Under the pieces are notes generated by a model. It searched no databases and was not told the DNA's origin. It saw only the letters and a program-made list of their open reading frames with translations. A program made the translations under genes and the position numbers. This document shows, one piece after another, positions 1 through 7,986 of a DNA stretch of 28,821 nt; position 1 is the stretch's first letter; every line of letters starts with the position of its first letter. The DNA comes from CAZOEL01 sp964578835 (GTDB lineage Bacteria; Desulfobacterota; Syntrophobacteria; Syntrophobacterales; Syntrophobacteraceae), in assembly GCA_964578835.1 (NCBI GenBank), contig CAZOEL010000084.1, forward strand, positions 1 through 28,821. The letters are read 5' to 3'.

Positions 1-51
1 CCAATGCCTGGAGCCAGAAACCAGGAAATGGGATAAGCTGCATTTGGACGC

Positions 52-335
52 CCTAAAGTAAGCCCCGCTTTCGGCGTGGCAAGGTGTTCGATAAGAAACC
101 GCTGGAAGTCCATCGGAGCTGTTTGGCCTCTTGTCGATGGCTTCGGAACGCAGCATAAGTCATTGATTTTATTTATCCTCAAAAGCTGTTTCTTGAGAGG
201 TATCGAAGGGCGAACATCGCCGATCATGCTTCGATACCTCAGCATGATCGGCGATGTTCTGGGATAGGCCACCCGATCATGCTGAGGTATCGAAGCACGA
301 TCGGGTGGCCTATCCCAACCCTTATGCGCGCTAAC
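52..335 (-). repeat. Family A MITE-like element, left copy with extra hairpins
   Basis: Positions 57-208 match the reverse complement of 2072-2223 over 152 bases without a gap and with only a few substitutions. The match resumes at about 284-331 against 2036-2083. Between the two parts this copy carries about 87 extra bases made of two hairpins, with the 12-mer GAGGTATCGAAG present on both sides (197-208 and 284-295). The inner end near 319-335 resembles the 15-bp terminus seen in the right copy. The outer end is degraded around 52. No transposase or credible protein is encoded, and the short open frames across it look incidental. The element class is unnamed to me; MITE-like is an inference from its size, ends and lack of coding capacity. 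Confidence 0.75.
212..316. repeat. Two adjacent near-perfect hairpins inside the family A copy
   Basis: Hairpin 1 pairs 212-230 with 241-259 (19 bp, perfect) around the loop TCGATACCTC. Hairpin 2 pairs 261-283 with 294-316 (23 bp, one mismatch) around the loop GAGGTATCGA, the exact reverse complement of loop 1. The pair is absent from the other family A copy at 2033-2266. It probably arose by hairpin-primed duplication. Neither arm is followed by a T-tract, so a terminator role is unlikely. Confidence 0.85.
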
Positions 336-420
336 AAATCTTGTCTACCCTCTCTCATGGCGTTTTGGATCGTTAGCAGCAAGAGTCGTTTTTGTGCTAA
401 TACTTGATGTTCAAGTTTTT

Positions 421-446
421 GGTAGGTCATTTGTTGTGAGCCGCCT
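421..446. repeat. Solo terminus of a family B element
   Basis: The 26 bases from GGTAGGTCATTTGTTGTGAG to CCGCCT match the right terminus of the complete family B element at 19422-19448 with about two changes. No convincing partner terminus is seen to the left, so this is a solo or decayed end. Its last bases overlap the stop codon of the neighbouring minus-strand gene (TAG at 447-445). Confidence 0.7.
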
Positions 447-1560
447 ATGGAAGATAATCCCTAAGTCTAATGTCATCGACCCTCCCGCTTCCACGGATCA
501 AAAAACTATTGACTTCGAGAATGGCGACTCCGGGTTGAGCTTCATTGAGATCGGACTGAAGATCGCGCGCAAAGGTGCGCCACATTCCGGATCTGGCGTC
601 TGTTCCAAGGCCTCGGTAAACATACATGTTGATTCCAAGGGCGGCAAGCTCAAAGGGCAGATAAGTCAGGATCCTTCGACCTGCAGAGGTCTCCATGTCA
701 ATTGTGATCAGGAATGCTTCCGAAAATTGCATGCTCCACTCGATGACAAACTGCTTTGGATTTCTCCATTTGCCTCCGTCTGTTTTACTAAGCAGATAGC
801 CGTCAGCAATCGAAGCCCCTCTAAACTGAATGACAGAGCTTCCTCGCTCGGAATCGAAAACATTGCTTATCGAGGCTCTTGACGATGGCAAGACATTGAC
901 GAGCGTCCATCTCTCGATCGTTCCATCCTCCGCATCTTCGTAAACGGTAATCCCGCTGTCTGAAGAGTCGGATGGGTTCAGGCCCTTCCCTATCTCGGCG
1001 CCGTCAGAGAGTCCGTCACCGTCCGAGTCGTAATCCAAGAGATTGATTATCCCATCTCCATCCGAGTCTTCGTTCCAACTTCCCCCCCAGTAATTCAGCT
1101 CCTCTCCATCATTTACGCCATCGCCATCCGTATCGGCCTCGTAGGGATCGGTCTGGTAGATGTTCATTTCATCGGTATCCGATATCCCGTCTCCATCCGA
1201 GTCAAGGCGCGTTTGTGGAACCAAATAAACAACTTCATCCGAGTAGTCGCTCTGATTCTGATAACTGTCGTAAGCCGTTGCGGCGAAGCAATAGGTCTTG
1301 CCCGGCGTGAGACCGGTCACGACATACTCCAGAGTATTGCCGACATCGATGGTGTGGGTGTAGCTCCTGCTTGCGGTTCCGTAATGGATCTTATAGCCGG
1401 ATAGATGCGGCTCCGTGTTGGCGTCCCAGGCCAGCGCCACATCGGCGCAATAGAGATTCGGCGGATGGTAAGCAAGCATGGCGACGATCGGGGTAAAGGA
1501 AAAGAAAACGATCCGAATAAGCCGGTATATCTTTGAGGCGGGAAAAGAGAAGTGTGGCAT
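445..1560 (-). CDS. Secreted fibronectin-III / thrombospondin-3-like calcium-binding protein
   Basis: This gene encodes an exported 371-residue protein of unknown specific function. The start is placed at the ATG at 1560 because it gives a basic N-terminus and a hydrophobic signal segment (about residues 10-38); longer in-frame starts lack both a ribosome site and a signal. Residues 39-115 look like a fibronectin type III domain (VALAWDAN, GYKIHYG, VTGLTPGKTYCFAATAYD). Residues 120-190 carry four Asp-rich calcium loops of the thrombospondin type 3 kind (DSDGDGISD, DTDGDGVND, DSDGDGIIN, DSDGDGLSD). Residues 205-371 form a beta-rich C-terminal region that could be a carbohydrate-binding-like domain. 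Such modules are typical of cell-surface or matrix proteins. It stands alone between inverted family A copies. Its stop codon lies in a family B terminus, so the original C-terminus may have been longer. Confidence 0.85.
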   Translation of the reverse strand: MPHFSFPASKIYRLIRIVFFSFTPIVAMLAYHPPNLYCADVALAWDANTEPHLSGYKIHYGTASRSYTHTIDVGNTLEYVVTGLTPGKTYCFAATAYDSYQNQSDYSDEVVYLVPQTRLDSDGDGISDTDEMNIYQTDPYEADTDGDGVNDGEELNYWGGSWNEDSDGDGIINLLDYDSDGDGLSDGAEIGKGLNPSDSSDSGITVYEDAEDGTIERWTLVNVLPSSRASISNVFDSERGSSVIQFRGASIADGYLLSKTDGGKWRNPKQFVIEWSMQFSEAFLITIDMETSAGRRILTYLPFELAALGINMYVYRGLGTDARSGMWRTFARDLQSDLNEAQPGVAILEVNSFLIRGSGRVDDIRLRDYLP

Positions 1561-2032
1561 AGTTCTACAGACCTGTCCGTTGGAGATTCCGGTTGTCATC
1601 AAATACCAACACCGCGCCAAGGCGCGTGAAAGCAACTCATAGATAGCTTGACCTCGCCGCAGTAAAGGCAGCCTCACCAACTGCAAGAAGAGATGAAGAA
1701 CTGGAGGCGCAGACAATCAAGGGCAAATTCATTCCAGGAAATTGCCGCAGCAGGGGCTGATGATGCAGGCAAAAGGGAAGATCGAAGTCAGAACAAGCAT
1801 GTCACCCGAGCCGATGCGGACATCCATTCCGGCGTTAACCCGCCCCGAGACGTCACAGACCCTGGACGCAAACAGGCGCGCTGAAAAATGACCGTTTTGC
1901 CGCAACCCATTTACAGCGCCTGGCTCCAGATCGTATCAAACCAGCAGCAAGATGCTAAGGAGCCTGAATGAGGCTCATACAAAACACAGACATTATCATG
2001 GCTGTTGCATCGGTTTGTATTCAGAAACTTTA
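1561..2032. other. Intergenic stretch with possible gene remnants
   Basis: About 470 bases lie upstream of the fibronectin-III gene. A minus-strand frame ending near 1741 reads without a stop for roughly 50 codons (it contains NAGMDVRIGSGDMLVL) and may be a decayed coding fragment, but I do not recognise it. I looked for a cyclic-di-GMP (GEMM) riboswitch, common before such surface proteins, and did not find its conserved core. No clear promoter or terminator is visible. Confidence 0.3.
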
Positions 2033-2266
2033 TTGGCGCGCATAAGGGGTGGGATACGCCACCCGATCATGCTTCGATACCTCTCAAGAAACAGCTTTTG
2101 TGGATAAGTAAAATCAATGACTTATGCTGCATTCCGAAGCCATCGACAAGAGGCCAAACAGCTCCGATGGACTTCCAGCAGTTTCTTATCGAACACCTTG
2201 CCACGCCGAAAGCGGGGCTTACTTCGCTCAGGGCGAACGGGACGCCCCAAGCCTTATGCGCGCCAA
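2033..2266 (+). mobile_element. Family A MITE-like element, right copy with 15-bp terminal inverted repeats
   Basis: The ends are a perfect 15-bp inverted repeat: TTGGCGCGCATAAGG at 2033-2047 and CCTTATGCGCGCCAA at 2252-2266. Similarity continues imperfectly outward for about ten more bases. The body 2072-2223 matches 57-208 in inverted orientation. At 234 bp, with no transposase, it fits a miniature inverted-repeat element mobilised in trans; this is an inference. Open frames in all directions across it are uninterrupted but look incidental. Confidence 0.7.
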
Positions 2267-2455
2267 CGAAACTTTCGGGCTCACATCCGGAGCCTACCCC
2301 CCTGAAAAAAAACGCCGGCTTTATCGGCGAGTCCATGAGTTAGTACAATTTCAGCCGAGAAAAGTCACGAGAATTTGCCCGAAGAAGTGACATTATTCAC
2401 CCGCTGATGATCGCCCGACTCTGAGAGCAAGCGCAGCGCGCTATGCAAAAAGTGC

Positions 2456-2572
2456 ATGAAGAATGATGGCGGGCTGTTCGCCAGGATTCCGGGGAGGCTT
2501 CGCATCAAGTGGAACAGGTGGGAGCAGATCTTTCGGAAATTTCAGGATTACGGTTTGCCGGCGCCGCCATGA
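2456..2572 (+). CDS. Possible small ORF or gene fragment
   Basis: A 38-residue plus-strand frame reads GLFARIPGRLRIKWNRWEQ and then KFQDYGLPAPP, rich in Arg, Trp and aromatic residues, unlike random translation. Upstream the frame is open back to 2411 and includes a CKKC pair. There is no clear ribosome-binding site, and no family was recognised. It ends inside the GC-rich hairpin at 2561-2582. It could be the 3' remnant of a lost gene followed by its own terminator. The rest of 2267-2684 shows nothing else that I can support. Confidence 0.2.
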   Translation: MKNDGGLFARIPGRLRIKWNRWEQIFRKFQDYGLPAPP

Positions 2573-2588
2573 GAGGCGGCGCTGTTTT
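2561..2588 (+). terminator. Putative intrinsic terminator
   Basis: GCGCCGCC (2561-2568) pairs with GGCGGCGC (2575-2582) around a six-base loop and is followed by TGTTTTA. It faces the plus strand, where the only candidate upstream is the small ORF that ends inside it. Confidence 0.45.
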
Positions 2589-2684
2589 AGCGCGGAAGGA
2601 TTGGCTCGTCACCTGAGAACGGCTTGAGCGGTCGAAGAAAGAGAGCCTTAGCTGAATCGGTTTGGCTCATCGAAATGGCTTCGA

Positions 2685-3068
2685 TCAATATTCATCGTAT
2701 TCTTCCCATCGATCTGCTCTGTCCCTGTGATATTCCCTTCGAGTTCCTTCCCGGTAGTGATGATATCGCTGCGAGGGATAATAATAAACCCTCGAGCGGC
2801 GTTCGACCACCACGGGCTCCTCATACACAACAACAGGCGGCGTTCGTTCAACCACAACGGCTGGCGGGGCGATCACTACTGGCGGAGGGGCCACATAAGC
2901 AGGAAAGGGAACGCCGATCCCAATGCCAAAATGAACGCCTCCCGCCAGCACGTCCGATGGCATGCTGCAGAGAGCAAGGCCCAGCGCAATGGAAAGCGCC
3001 ACAGCATAACGGTATTTAGCGGTTCTCCGATTTCCCACGATCATCCTCCTTTTCACAGCGGCATGCAT
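2685..3068 (-). CDS. Small secreted Pro/Val/Tyr-rich protein
   Basis: This is a 127-residue exported protein with no recognised enzymatic domain. A basic N-terminus precedes a hydrophobic segment (about residues 22-42, AVALSIALGLALCS then a likely cleavage near VLAGG). The mature part begins with a glycine/valine stretch and a low-complexity run of Pro-Pro-Val-Val repeats (about 60-90). It ends in an Arg/Tyr/His/Glu-rich tail. This layout is common among small envelope proteins of Proteobacteria with no known role. The ATG at 3068 has AAGGA eight bases upstream. The alternative ATG at 3044 has an AGGAGG directly abutting it, too close to work well. The opposite strand is also open here, but its translations lack a signal or any domain. 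Confidence 0.75.
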   Translation of the reverse strand: MHAAVKRRMIVGNRRTAKYRYAVALSIALGLALCSMPSDVLAGGVHFGIGIGVPFPAYVAPPPVVIAPPAVVVERTPPVVVYEEPVVVERRSRVYYYPSQRYHHYREGTRREYHRDRADRWEEYDEY

Positions 3069-3418
3069 TGATCCAGTCCTTCATGTAAAGAGTTGCCTTT
3101 CAGTATCCAAATTCTTCAGACATCGACAAAAGCAAACTGCATACCATGTTGTGCGAATCGATCGCGATGCAGAGAGCGCCTTGGCCCGGCAACTCTACTC
3201 GTCATGATTCGAGCTGTTCCGCCAAAGGAAGCTTGCTTAATCGTAACGGGAAAACGGTTATGATCTTCCGCTACGCCAGTTATAGCATCCTCATGCTTTT
3301 GCGTTATTCTGCCGCTTCGATAAAAAAATGGCGATATTCCGACGATTTCTTCTCTTGCTTTCTTGCCGCATGTTGTCCCCCACTCATTCGAATAACGCCT
3401 CAGGAGTATCGTCTCTTC
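3069..3418. other. Intergenic stretch, nothing assignable
   Basis: About 350 bases separate the convergent-side end of the peptidase gene from the start of the small secreted protein. The part next to 3068 must hold the promoter of the latter, but I see no strong -35/-10 pair. The plus-strand open frame across it (3146-3562) has no ribosome site or recognisable domain and runs antisense into the peptidase gene. Confidence 0.4.
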
Positions 3419-4621
3419 TCAAAGACACACGATTTCAAAAGAGTCCTCAGTCACCCGCTCGATTGCATCCTTTCGAACGATAAAATCGAGCTCTATGCCG
3501 ACAGCCCCTTCTCTGGGCAATACGAATTTGGGTTCAAAAGCGAACACCATTCCCTCTTCTAAAAAGCTTCTATGCCGAGAGGCTATTACGGGAAGCTCGT
3601 TTATTTCCAGTCCGATGCCATGGCCGATGAAGGACACCTGCCCATCTCCACAGCCCATGAAGTAATCTTTAAGCCCCGCCTTTTCCGCTATGCGGAAGGC
3701 CCGGCCAAAGATCTCCGTACATTCGACTCCTTCTTTGACATACGCCATTGCATCCAGAATAATCTCACGAGCGCACTCGTAGGGCTTTTGAAACTGCGCT
3801 TTGAGCTCTCCGACCACAAAGGTCCTTGTCTCGTCGGTGATATAGCCGTTGTAGCCTCCGCCATAATCTATGGTGACGGGTATTCCCCGCTCCACTCTCT
3901 TGAGCGATGAGCCTTGAGGGACTGCCGGCGTCAGGCCCGCCCCGGCGATGGGCACATCGGCATAGGTGAATATGGCGGCGGTGAATCCTGCCTGAATGGC
4001 CATGAGCGTCATTTCCTGGTTGATTCCGCGCATCCGCAAAAGGCCTTGATGGCCGGCCTTCCGACCTTCCGCGACAAGCGCCGCTTCGATGTCTATTTCT
4101 CTTACTCCTTCACGGACCACATTTTTGGCCGCCTCGAACACGTGAGATATCATTTGGCCGGACTTGCGGATTTGGTCAATCTCAAAGGAACTCTTGATCA
4201 TCCTGAGCTCTCTGATCAAAGGAGCGAGGTCGGCGTACCGATTGAACCCGACGGTCCGCTTCAACCTCTCGAAAACGGCTACGGGCAAGACATCAAGCTC
4301 CAGGCCCGCAACGCCGTTAAGAAGCCCTTTATCGTTCAGGAATTCGCGAATCTCTTTTTCGCTCTTGATCGGCGTAATATCGAGAGCCGACTCCATCCTG
4401 GCTCTTTCGACGCTTTTCTCAATGAAAAGGAGAGGCTCACCCTCGAGAGGGATTACAAGCACACCCTTCTGCGCAGTGCCGGTAAAATAATACTTATCCA
4501 CATTCTGAAAGACGACGCCAAAGTCGATGCCGCTTTTTGCCATTAGGCGCTTCAGTCCCTCGATACGGTGCAATAATTCCTCTTTCGGGACCAGATCAAA
4601 GGCCCCTACTTCTTCAGTCAT
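3419..4621 (-). CDS. M24-family metallopeptidase (Xaa-Pro aminopeptidase/creatinase type)
   Basis: The 400-residue product has the two-domain plan of the M24B family: an N-terminal creatinase-like domain (about 15-140) and a C-terminal pita-bread catalytic domain (about 150-400). All five dinuclear-metal ligands are visible: Asp252 (VTIDYGGGYNGY), Asp263 (TDETRTF), His334 (FIGHGIGLEINE), Glu363 (AFEPKF) and Glu377 (GIELDF). It should therefore be an active cytoplasmic enzyme cleaving an N-terminal residue from X-Pro peptides or a related C-N bond; no signal peptide is seen. The ATG at 4621 has GAGGAG nine bases upstream. It appears monocistronic, with 120 bases separating it from the upstream DUF4280 gene. 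Family assignment is firm; the true substrate (dipeptidase, prolidase or creatinase-like) cannot be read from sequence. Confidence 0.93.
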   Translation of the reverse strand: MTEEVGAFDLVPKEELLHRIEGLKRLMAKSGIDFGVVFQNVDKYYFTGTAQKGVLVIPLEGEPLLFIEKSVERARMESALDITPIKSEKEIREFLNDKGLLNGVAGLELDVLPVAVFERLKRTVGFNRYADLAPLIRELRMIKSSFEIDQIRKSGQMISHVFEAAKNVVREGVREIDIEAALVAEGRKAGHQGLLRMRGINQEMTLMAIQAGFTAAIFTYADVPIAGAGLTPAVPQGSSLKRVERGIPVTIDYGGGYNGYITDETRTFVVGELKAQFQKPYECAREIILDAMAYVKEGVECTEIFGRAFRIAEKAGLKDYFMGCGDGQVSFIGHGIGLEINELPVIASRHRSFLEEGMVFAFEPKFVLPREGAVGIELDFIVRKDAIERVTEDSFEIVCL

Positions 4622-4741
4622 GAAACTTACTCCTCACATTCTTTTTTGGGGATTGAACAGGCGCCTTCTCTCCCCTGGGGGAAAGAAGGGTATCAGGATA
4701 GACCTGAAGTCGCGAGATCTTCCAAAAGACGAACTGAGCCG

Positions 4742-5128
4742 CTACGGAATCTGAATGGGGACTTGCCCCGGATTGACGATCTGAATAACCCCTCCCCAGT
4801 TGCACAACAGTTTCGCAGTATTGTTGAGGGCGGGCATAGAGCCGATGAGAACGGTGGGCGAGCCCACCACCCACGGGGACGTTGTTGCGGGCACGCACGG
4901 CATGGGAGTCAGCACGCCCATGGCCGCCGATGTTGCGGACGCCACCGTAGGATTGGCCAGGGAGGCGCACATGCCGAAAGGCATTATGTTGACCATGGGA
5001 ACATGATCCATGATGGTGGCTGCAGGCGTGGGAACAATCACCTGATTTGTCGGCAGCACAACCAGTGAGGAAGGCGCCAGCCCGAAGCTGCACATAAGAT
5101 TTGCCCCATTGCATACAAGGATAGCCAT
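4742..5128 (-). CDS. PAAR-like protein, DUF4280 family
   Basis: This 128-residue protein is of the DUF4280/PAAR-like type. Characteristic stretches are CNGANLMCSFG near the start, APSSLVVLPTN, a central NIMPFGMCASLANPTV, LTPMPCVPATTSPW, a GSPTVLIGSMPALNNT segment and a closing WGGVIQIVNPGQ. Family members are thought to cap type VI secretion or related contractile spikes, or to join effectors to them. The start at 5128 (MAILVCNG) is chosen because family members begin this way; the longer in-frame start adds a basic tail unlike the family. No other secretion component is present in the window, so it is an orphan here. An unrecognised 121-residue gene lies 145 bases upstream on the same strand and may be an operon partner. 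A short imperfect hairpin (about 4662-4690) follows the gene. Confidence 0.85.
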   Translation of the reverse strand: MAILVCNGANLMCSFGLAPSSLVVLPTNQVIVPTPAATIMDHVPMVNIMPFGMCASLANPTVASATSAAMGVLTPMPCVPATTSPWVVGSPTVLIGSMPALNNTAKLLCNWGGVIQIVNPGQVPIQIP

Positions 5129-5273
5129 TGCCGTTTTGCGCCTCTTTTTATAAGAGCTCGGAAAGTAGACAGAAAACAAGCTTCTTCGCACTGCGCCCCG
5201 CAATCTTGCCTGACGCGAAACGCTTCGTGCGCGTTAAATTCCATCATTAAGGGGATGCCTGCTCCAACCTCTT

Positions 5274-5639
5274 TCAAGAGTAGACAGCCATCATGCCTTC
5301 CCAGAATTGACAGAGTTGTCCAACGCAAACGGGATTGAATCCTCCATGCGCGCTCCGCTCAGAAGCGGCCCAACTGCCGCAGCGCGCGCGGGCAATCGCA
5401 AAAGCGTGCATATCGGCGATTTCCCGAAGTTGGTTCCATTCCCCAGTTGTCATTGAGATCACCAAACGCACCCCTGCTCTCGCTATAGCTGACGGGCGCA
5501 TTTCCATAGCACGGGCGAGCGGCGCGATCGCAAGCACTTGGCCGAGCAGGCCAGCCCTTTCGTACTCCCCCCGCATCTGTCGCAAAACCCTCAGACAGCA
5601 ATCCTCCAGCGGCACACTTGACAAATTCGGTCCCGGCAT
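5274..5639 (-). CDS. Hypothetical protein upstream of the PAAR-like gene
   Basis: This 121-residue protein is not recognised. The ATG at 5639 is preceded by GGAGG at six bases, one of the best ribosome sites in the window, which argues strongly that the gene is real. The N-terminal half looks helical and moderately charged (SVPLEDCCLRVLRQMRGEYE). The middle (RAGVRLVISMTTGEWNQLRE) could be a strand-helix unit. It has five cysteines, two of them adjacent, and no signal peptide or membrane span. It lies 145 bases upstream of the DUF4280 gene on the same strand, so a role as partner, adaptor or chaperone of the PAAR-like protein is possible, but this rests only on position. Confidence 0.65.
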   Translation of the reverse strand: MPGPNLSSVPLEDCCLRVLRQMRGEYERAGLLGQVLAIAPLARAMEMRPSAIARAGVRLVISMTTGEWNQLREIADMHAFAIARARCGSWAASERSAHGGFNPVCVGQLCQFWEGMMAVYS

Positions 5640-5762
5640 TGCATCCTCCTTCAATTGAAAGTACAAAGGCAAGATGAACGGAAACTCTGTAGATTTGCAT
5701 GTTTTCGTATAGCACTCCGCCCGAATGCTGTCAAGAATCGCCAGAACCATGCCAGGGCTAAT

Positions 5763-6030
5763 TTGTTCTGCGATGATCGAACAATTGCAACGCCGGGTTA
5801 GCCTCTATTCCAGCTGCTTCTGCGTAGGAGTCAGCCCCGAAGGGGCGAAATACCATAGCCCGGGGCATCGCCCCGGGTATGGAGGATCCCGCCATATTCT
5901 CCAAGCCCTGTAAGGGGGAGATAACCGCTTTCCGGATATTCCGCCCCTATCACGTGAAGCATTTGGGAGCGAAATGCAGGGCATAAGATCCCGTACACAT
6001 GGTCATTTCTGAATGAAGACAAATCTACCG
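5763..6030 (+). repeat. Long inverted repeat block, copy 1 (partly deleted palindrome)
   Basis: The block matches the reverse complement of 12801-13149. Shared parts include a left flank (TTGTTCTG, TTAGCCTCTATTCCAG), a 46-base palindrome arm at 5833-5878, the AAGCCCTGTAAGGG stretch, and a right flank (AAGCATTTGGGAGCGAA, CCCGTACACATGGTCATTTC). Copy 1 lacks about 80 bases, mainly the second palindrome arm, so it cannot fold like the other copies. Short open frames here are by-products of the palindrome. Confidence 0.85.
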
Positions 6031-6190
6031 TGAGAACTATGCACGGCTAATCTATGCTCGCCGTAATTCCAATTAATGACAAAATGTTAAACGATGCTCC
6101 CGTTGCGGTTGCGGGTTGTCGCATTATTGCTGACAGTCAATCTTTGGCAGGCAGAAAGAACCTCCGCCCTCCTTGCCCAGCTCATTTTGC

Positions 6191-6286
6191 CCGGCGTTGG
6201 GTGGGTGCAGCTTTATCTCGTCCACCATTTGGCGCATGGGGCCGTTTTCTGATGGGAAGGAAAATACTCTGCCCAACCTACGCCGG
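6191..6286. repeat. Short imperfect inverted-repeat element
   Basis: CCGGCGTTGGGTGGG at 6191-6205 is mirrored by GCCCAACCTACGCCGG at 6271-6286, bounding a 96-base non-coding piece. This resembles the GTAGGTTGGG-type short repeats scattered in many Proteobacteria. No second copy is in the window. Confidence 0.5.
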
Positions 6287-6912
6287 CTTTGTTGATGAGG
6301 GAAACGCATAATTTCACAACGTCCCCTTGTACTCTACGTGATGAAATGCCGCAATGACGCGGAAGGTGATTCTTAAGTGGTTTCTTAGCAATTTATTTTG
6401 CTTATATTCTTTTTAGAGAGCCTCAAATTTCTGCTCGGGCGTTCCTGCGTTCCCTCCTCAATCACGTAATTATACACCTACAGAATATACATACTTATAA
6501 CTATATAATACCATAATTACCTACTTGAATAGCTGCTTTCTATTGAGTAACTTCATTGCAATAGACAAAAGTAGTTAAGTATCACGCGGTATTTCTACTC
6601 AACGATGTCTCCCTCCATTTGCTAAAGCAAGATTCAACTTGAGGATAACCGGATAGAAACGGAGATAGGAGGATTCCGGAAGGAGCTGGTAGAGAGGCGT
6701 CAGCAGGAGAGTGGAAGCAATCCAAACGCAATGTATATCCTCGTACTGCAGAAAGGAGGTGGATCTAATCTTCATAAGGGGAAGAGCATGCATGAAGTTC
6801 CGATGTCTGTGTAAGAAACACTAAGCTAGACTCTGTCCGAAAGCCTTTCTCCCTTCTGAGTACAAAGGGAAATCAGGTATTGGATGGACTCTGAGAGTGG
6901 AGGAAGAACGTT
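6287..6912. other. AT-rich leader region before the cytochrome c peroxidase gene
   Basis: About 625 bases lack a credible gene. Roughly 6380-6600 is clearly AT-rich compared with its surroundings and holds several TATAAT-like runs (for example ACTATATAATACC near 6500), so promoters for the downstream gene may lie here. The minus-strand open frame 6599-6793 lacks a ribosome site and any recognisable domain. Confidence 0.4.
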
Positions 6913-7986
6913 ATGAGAAAGCTGTTTTTGATAATTATTGTTCTGCTCTTTGGGGTTGGCGTCTTCAACTACGGTCTTGCTTCCGCTGACACGAAGGAAG
7001 AAATTCTAGGAGGTTTACTGTATTTCGACAAGAAGTTGTCTAACCCAGCCGGCCAATCCTGCGCCAGCTGCCATTTACCCACCGCGGGATTCGCGGATCC
7101 CGATCGAGCCTTACCAGTTTCGGAAGGCGTTATCTCTGGCAAGTTTGGAACACGGAACTCACCTTCGGCGGCCTATGCCGCTTTGAGCCCACCGCTCTAT
7201 TTCGACGAGGAAGAGGGCTTGTGGATTGGTGGCCAGTTCTGGGACGGTCGCGAGCCTACGCTCGAAGATCAAGCGATGCAGCCGTTCCTCAACCCCTTGG
7301 AGATGAATAACACCAAGGAAGGAGTGATCAAGGCGGTCCGTAAATCCAAATATGCTTTTCTCTTTCGACAGGTCTATGGGAAAAGCTCATTAGACAATGT
7401 GGAGACCGCCTACGCATTGGTTGCCAAAGCAATTGCGGCTTTCGAAAAGACTAAATTGTTCAACAGTTTCAGTTCTAAATACGATTGTTACCTCAAAGGC
7501 GGGACCAAATTGTCAAAGAAGGAGCAACGAGGGCTTGCATTGTTCAACGACCCCGCTAAAGGCAACTGCGCCGCTTGCCATCCAAGCGTATTGGAAGACG
7601 GCTCACCGAGCCCCTTCACAGATTTCAGCTACGACAATCTTGGAATCCCAAAAAACTACAAAATAGAAGAGCTCAAGGGCGAGCCCGTTCCGATCGATCT
7701 CGGACTAGGGCACACCATCGGGTCGTCTGAAGATGGGAAGTTCAAGGTGATGACGTTGAGGAATGTGGGGAAGACTGCTCCATACGGCCATAACGGGTAT
7801 TTTAAAACGCTCAAAGAAATTGTTCATTTCTATAATACAAGGGATGTCGAGGATTGGCCGGAGCCCGAAGTGGATAACGAAAATGTGAACAAGGATGAAC
7901 TGGGCGATCTCGGACTGACCTCATCAGAAGAAGATGACATCGTAGCATTCCTCCTGACGCTCACAGACGGATATTTCTGCCGCTGA
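6913..7986 (+). CDS. Di-haem cytochrome c peroxidase / MauG-family protein
   Basis: The 357-residue exported c-type cytochrome has a signal peptide (about residues 1-25). Two haem-attachment motifs are visible, C50-A-S-C-H54 and C219-A-A-C-H223. The family block GGQFWDGREPTLEDQA follows the first haem domain, and MTLRNVGKTAPYGHNG-YF lies in the second. In the family the first haem domain activates peroxide or a substrate radical and the second receives electrons, in the periplasm. Length and motif spacing fit the family (about 330-380 residues). GAGG lies nine bases before the ATG. It is transcribed alone after a long AT-rich leader. Whether it reduces hydrogen peroxide or modifies a partner protein, as MauG does, cannot be decided. 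Its neighbours (multicopper oxidase, P460-like cytochrome) suggest an oxidant-handling role. Confidence 0.93.
   Translation: MRKLFLIIIVLLFGVGVFNYGLASADTKEEILGGLLYFDKKLSNPAGQSCASCHLPTAGFADPDRALPVSEGVISGKFGTRNSPSAAYAALSPPLYFDEEEGLWIGGQFWDGREPTLEDQAMQPFLNPLEMNNTKEGVIKAVRKSKYAFLFRQVYGKSSLDNVETAYALVAKAIAAFEKTKLFNSFSSKYDCYLKGGTKLSKKEQRGLALFNDPAKGNCAACHPSVLEDGSPSPFTDFSYDNLGIPKNYKIEELKGEPVPIDLGLGHTIGSSEDGKFKVMTLRNVGKTAPYGHNGYFKTLKEIVHFYNTRDVEDWPEPEVDNENVNKDELGDLGLTSSEEDDIVAFLLTLTDGYFCR

Noticed and set aside
1561..1990. Possible cyclic-di-GMP riboswitch before the fibronectin-III gene
   Set aside because: I searched by eye for the GEMM core (GGACGCAAAGCC-like) on the minus strand and did not find it.
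2005..2390. Overlapping plus- and minus-strand ORFs across the right family A element
   Set aside because: Open frames occur in several frames of the same repeat and in its other copy with indels; no ribosome site or domain supports a protein.
3914..4546. A 210-codon plus-strand frame over the M24 peptidase gene
   Set aside because: Antisense to all five metal-ligand motifs of the peptidase; its translation has no family signature.
5725..6022. Short ORFs of the type SPEGAKYHSPGHRPG, also at 12758-13085
   Set aside because: These are translations of the GCCCTGAAGGGGC palindromes, which recur in both directions; such frames are a known source of false gene calls.
6599..6793. Minus-strand 64-codon ORF upstream of the di-haem cytochrome
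   Set aside because: No ribosome site and no domain; it lies in the probable leader of the plus-strand gene.
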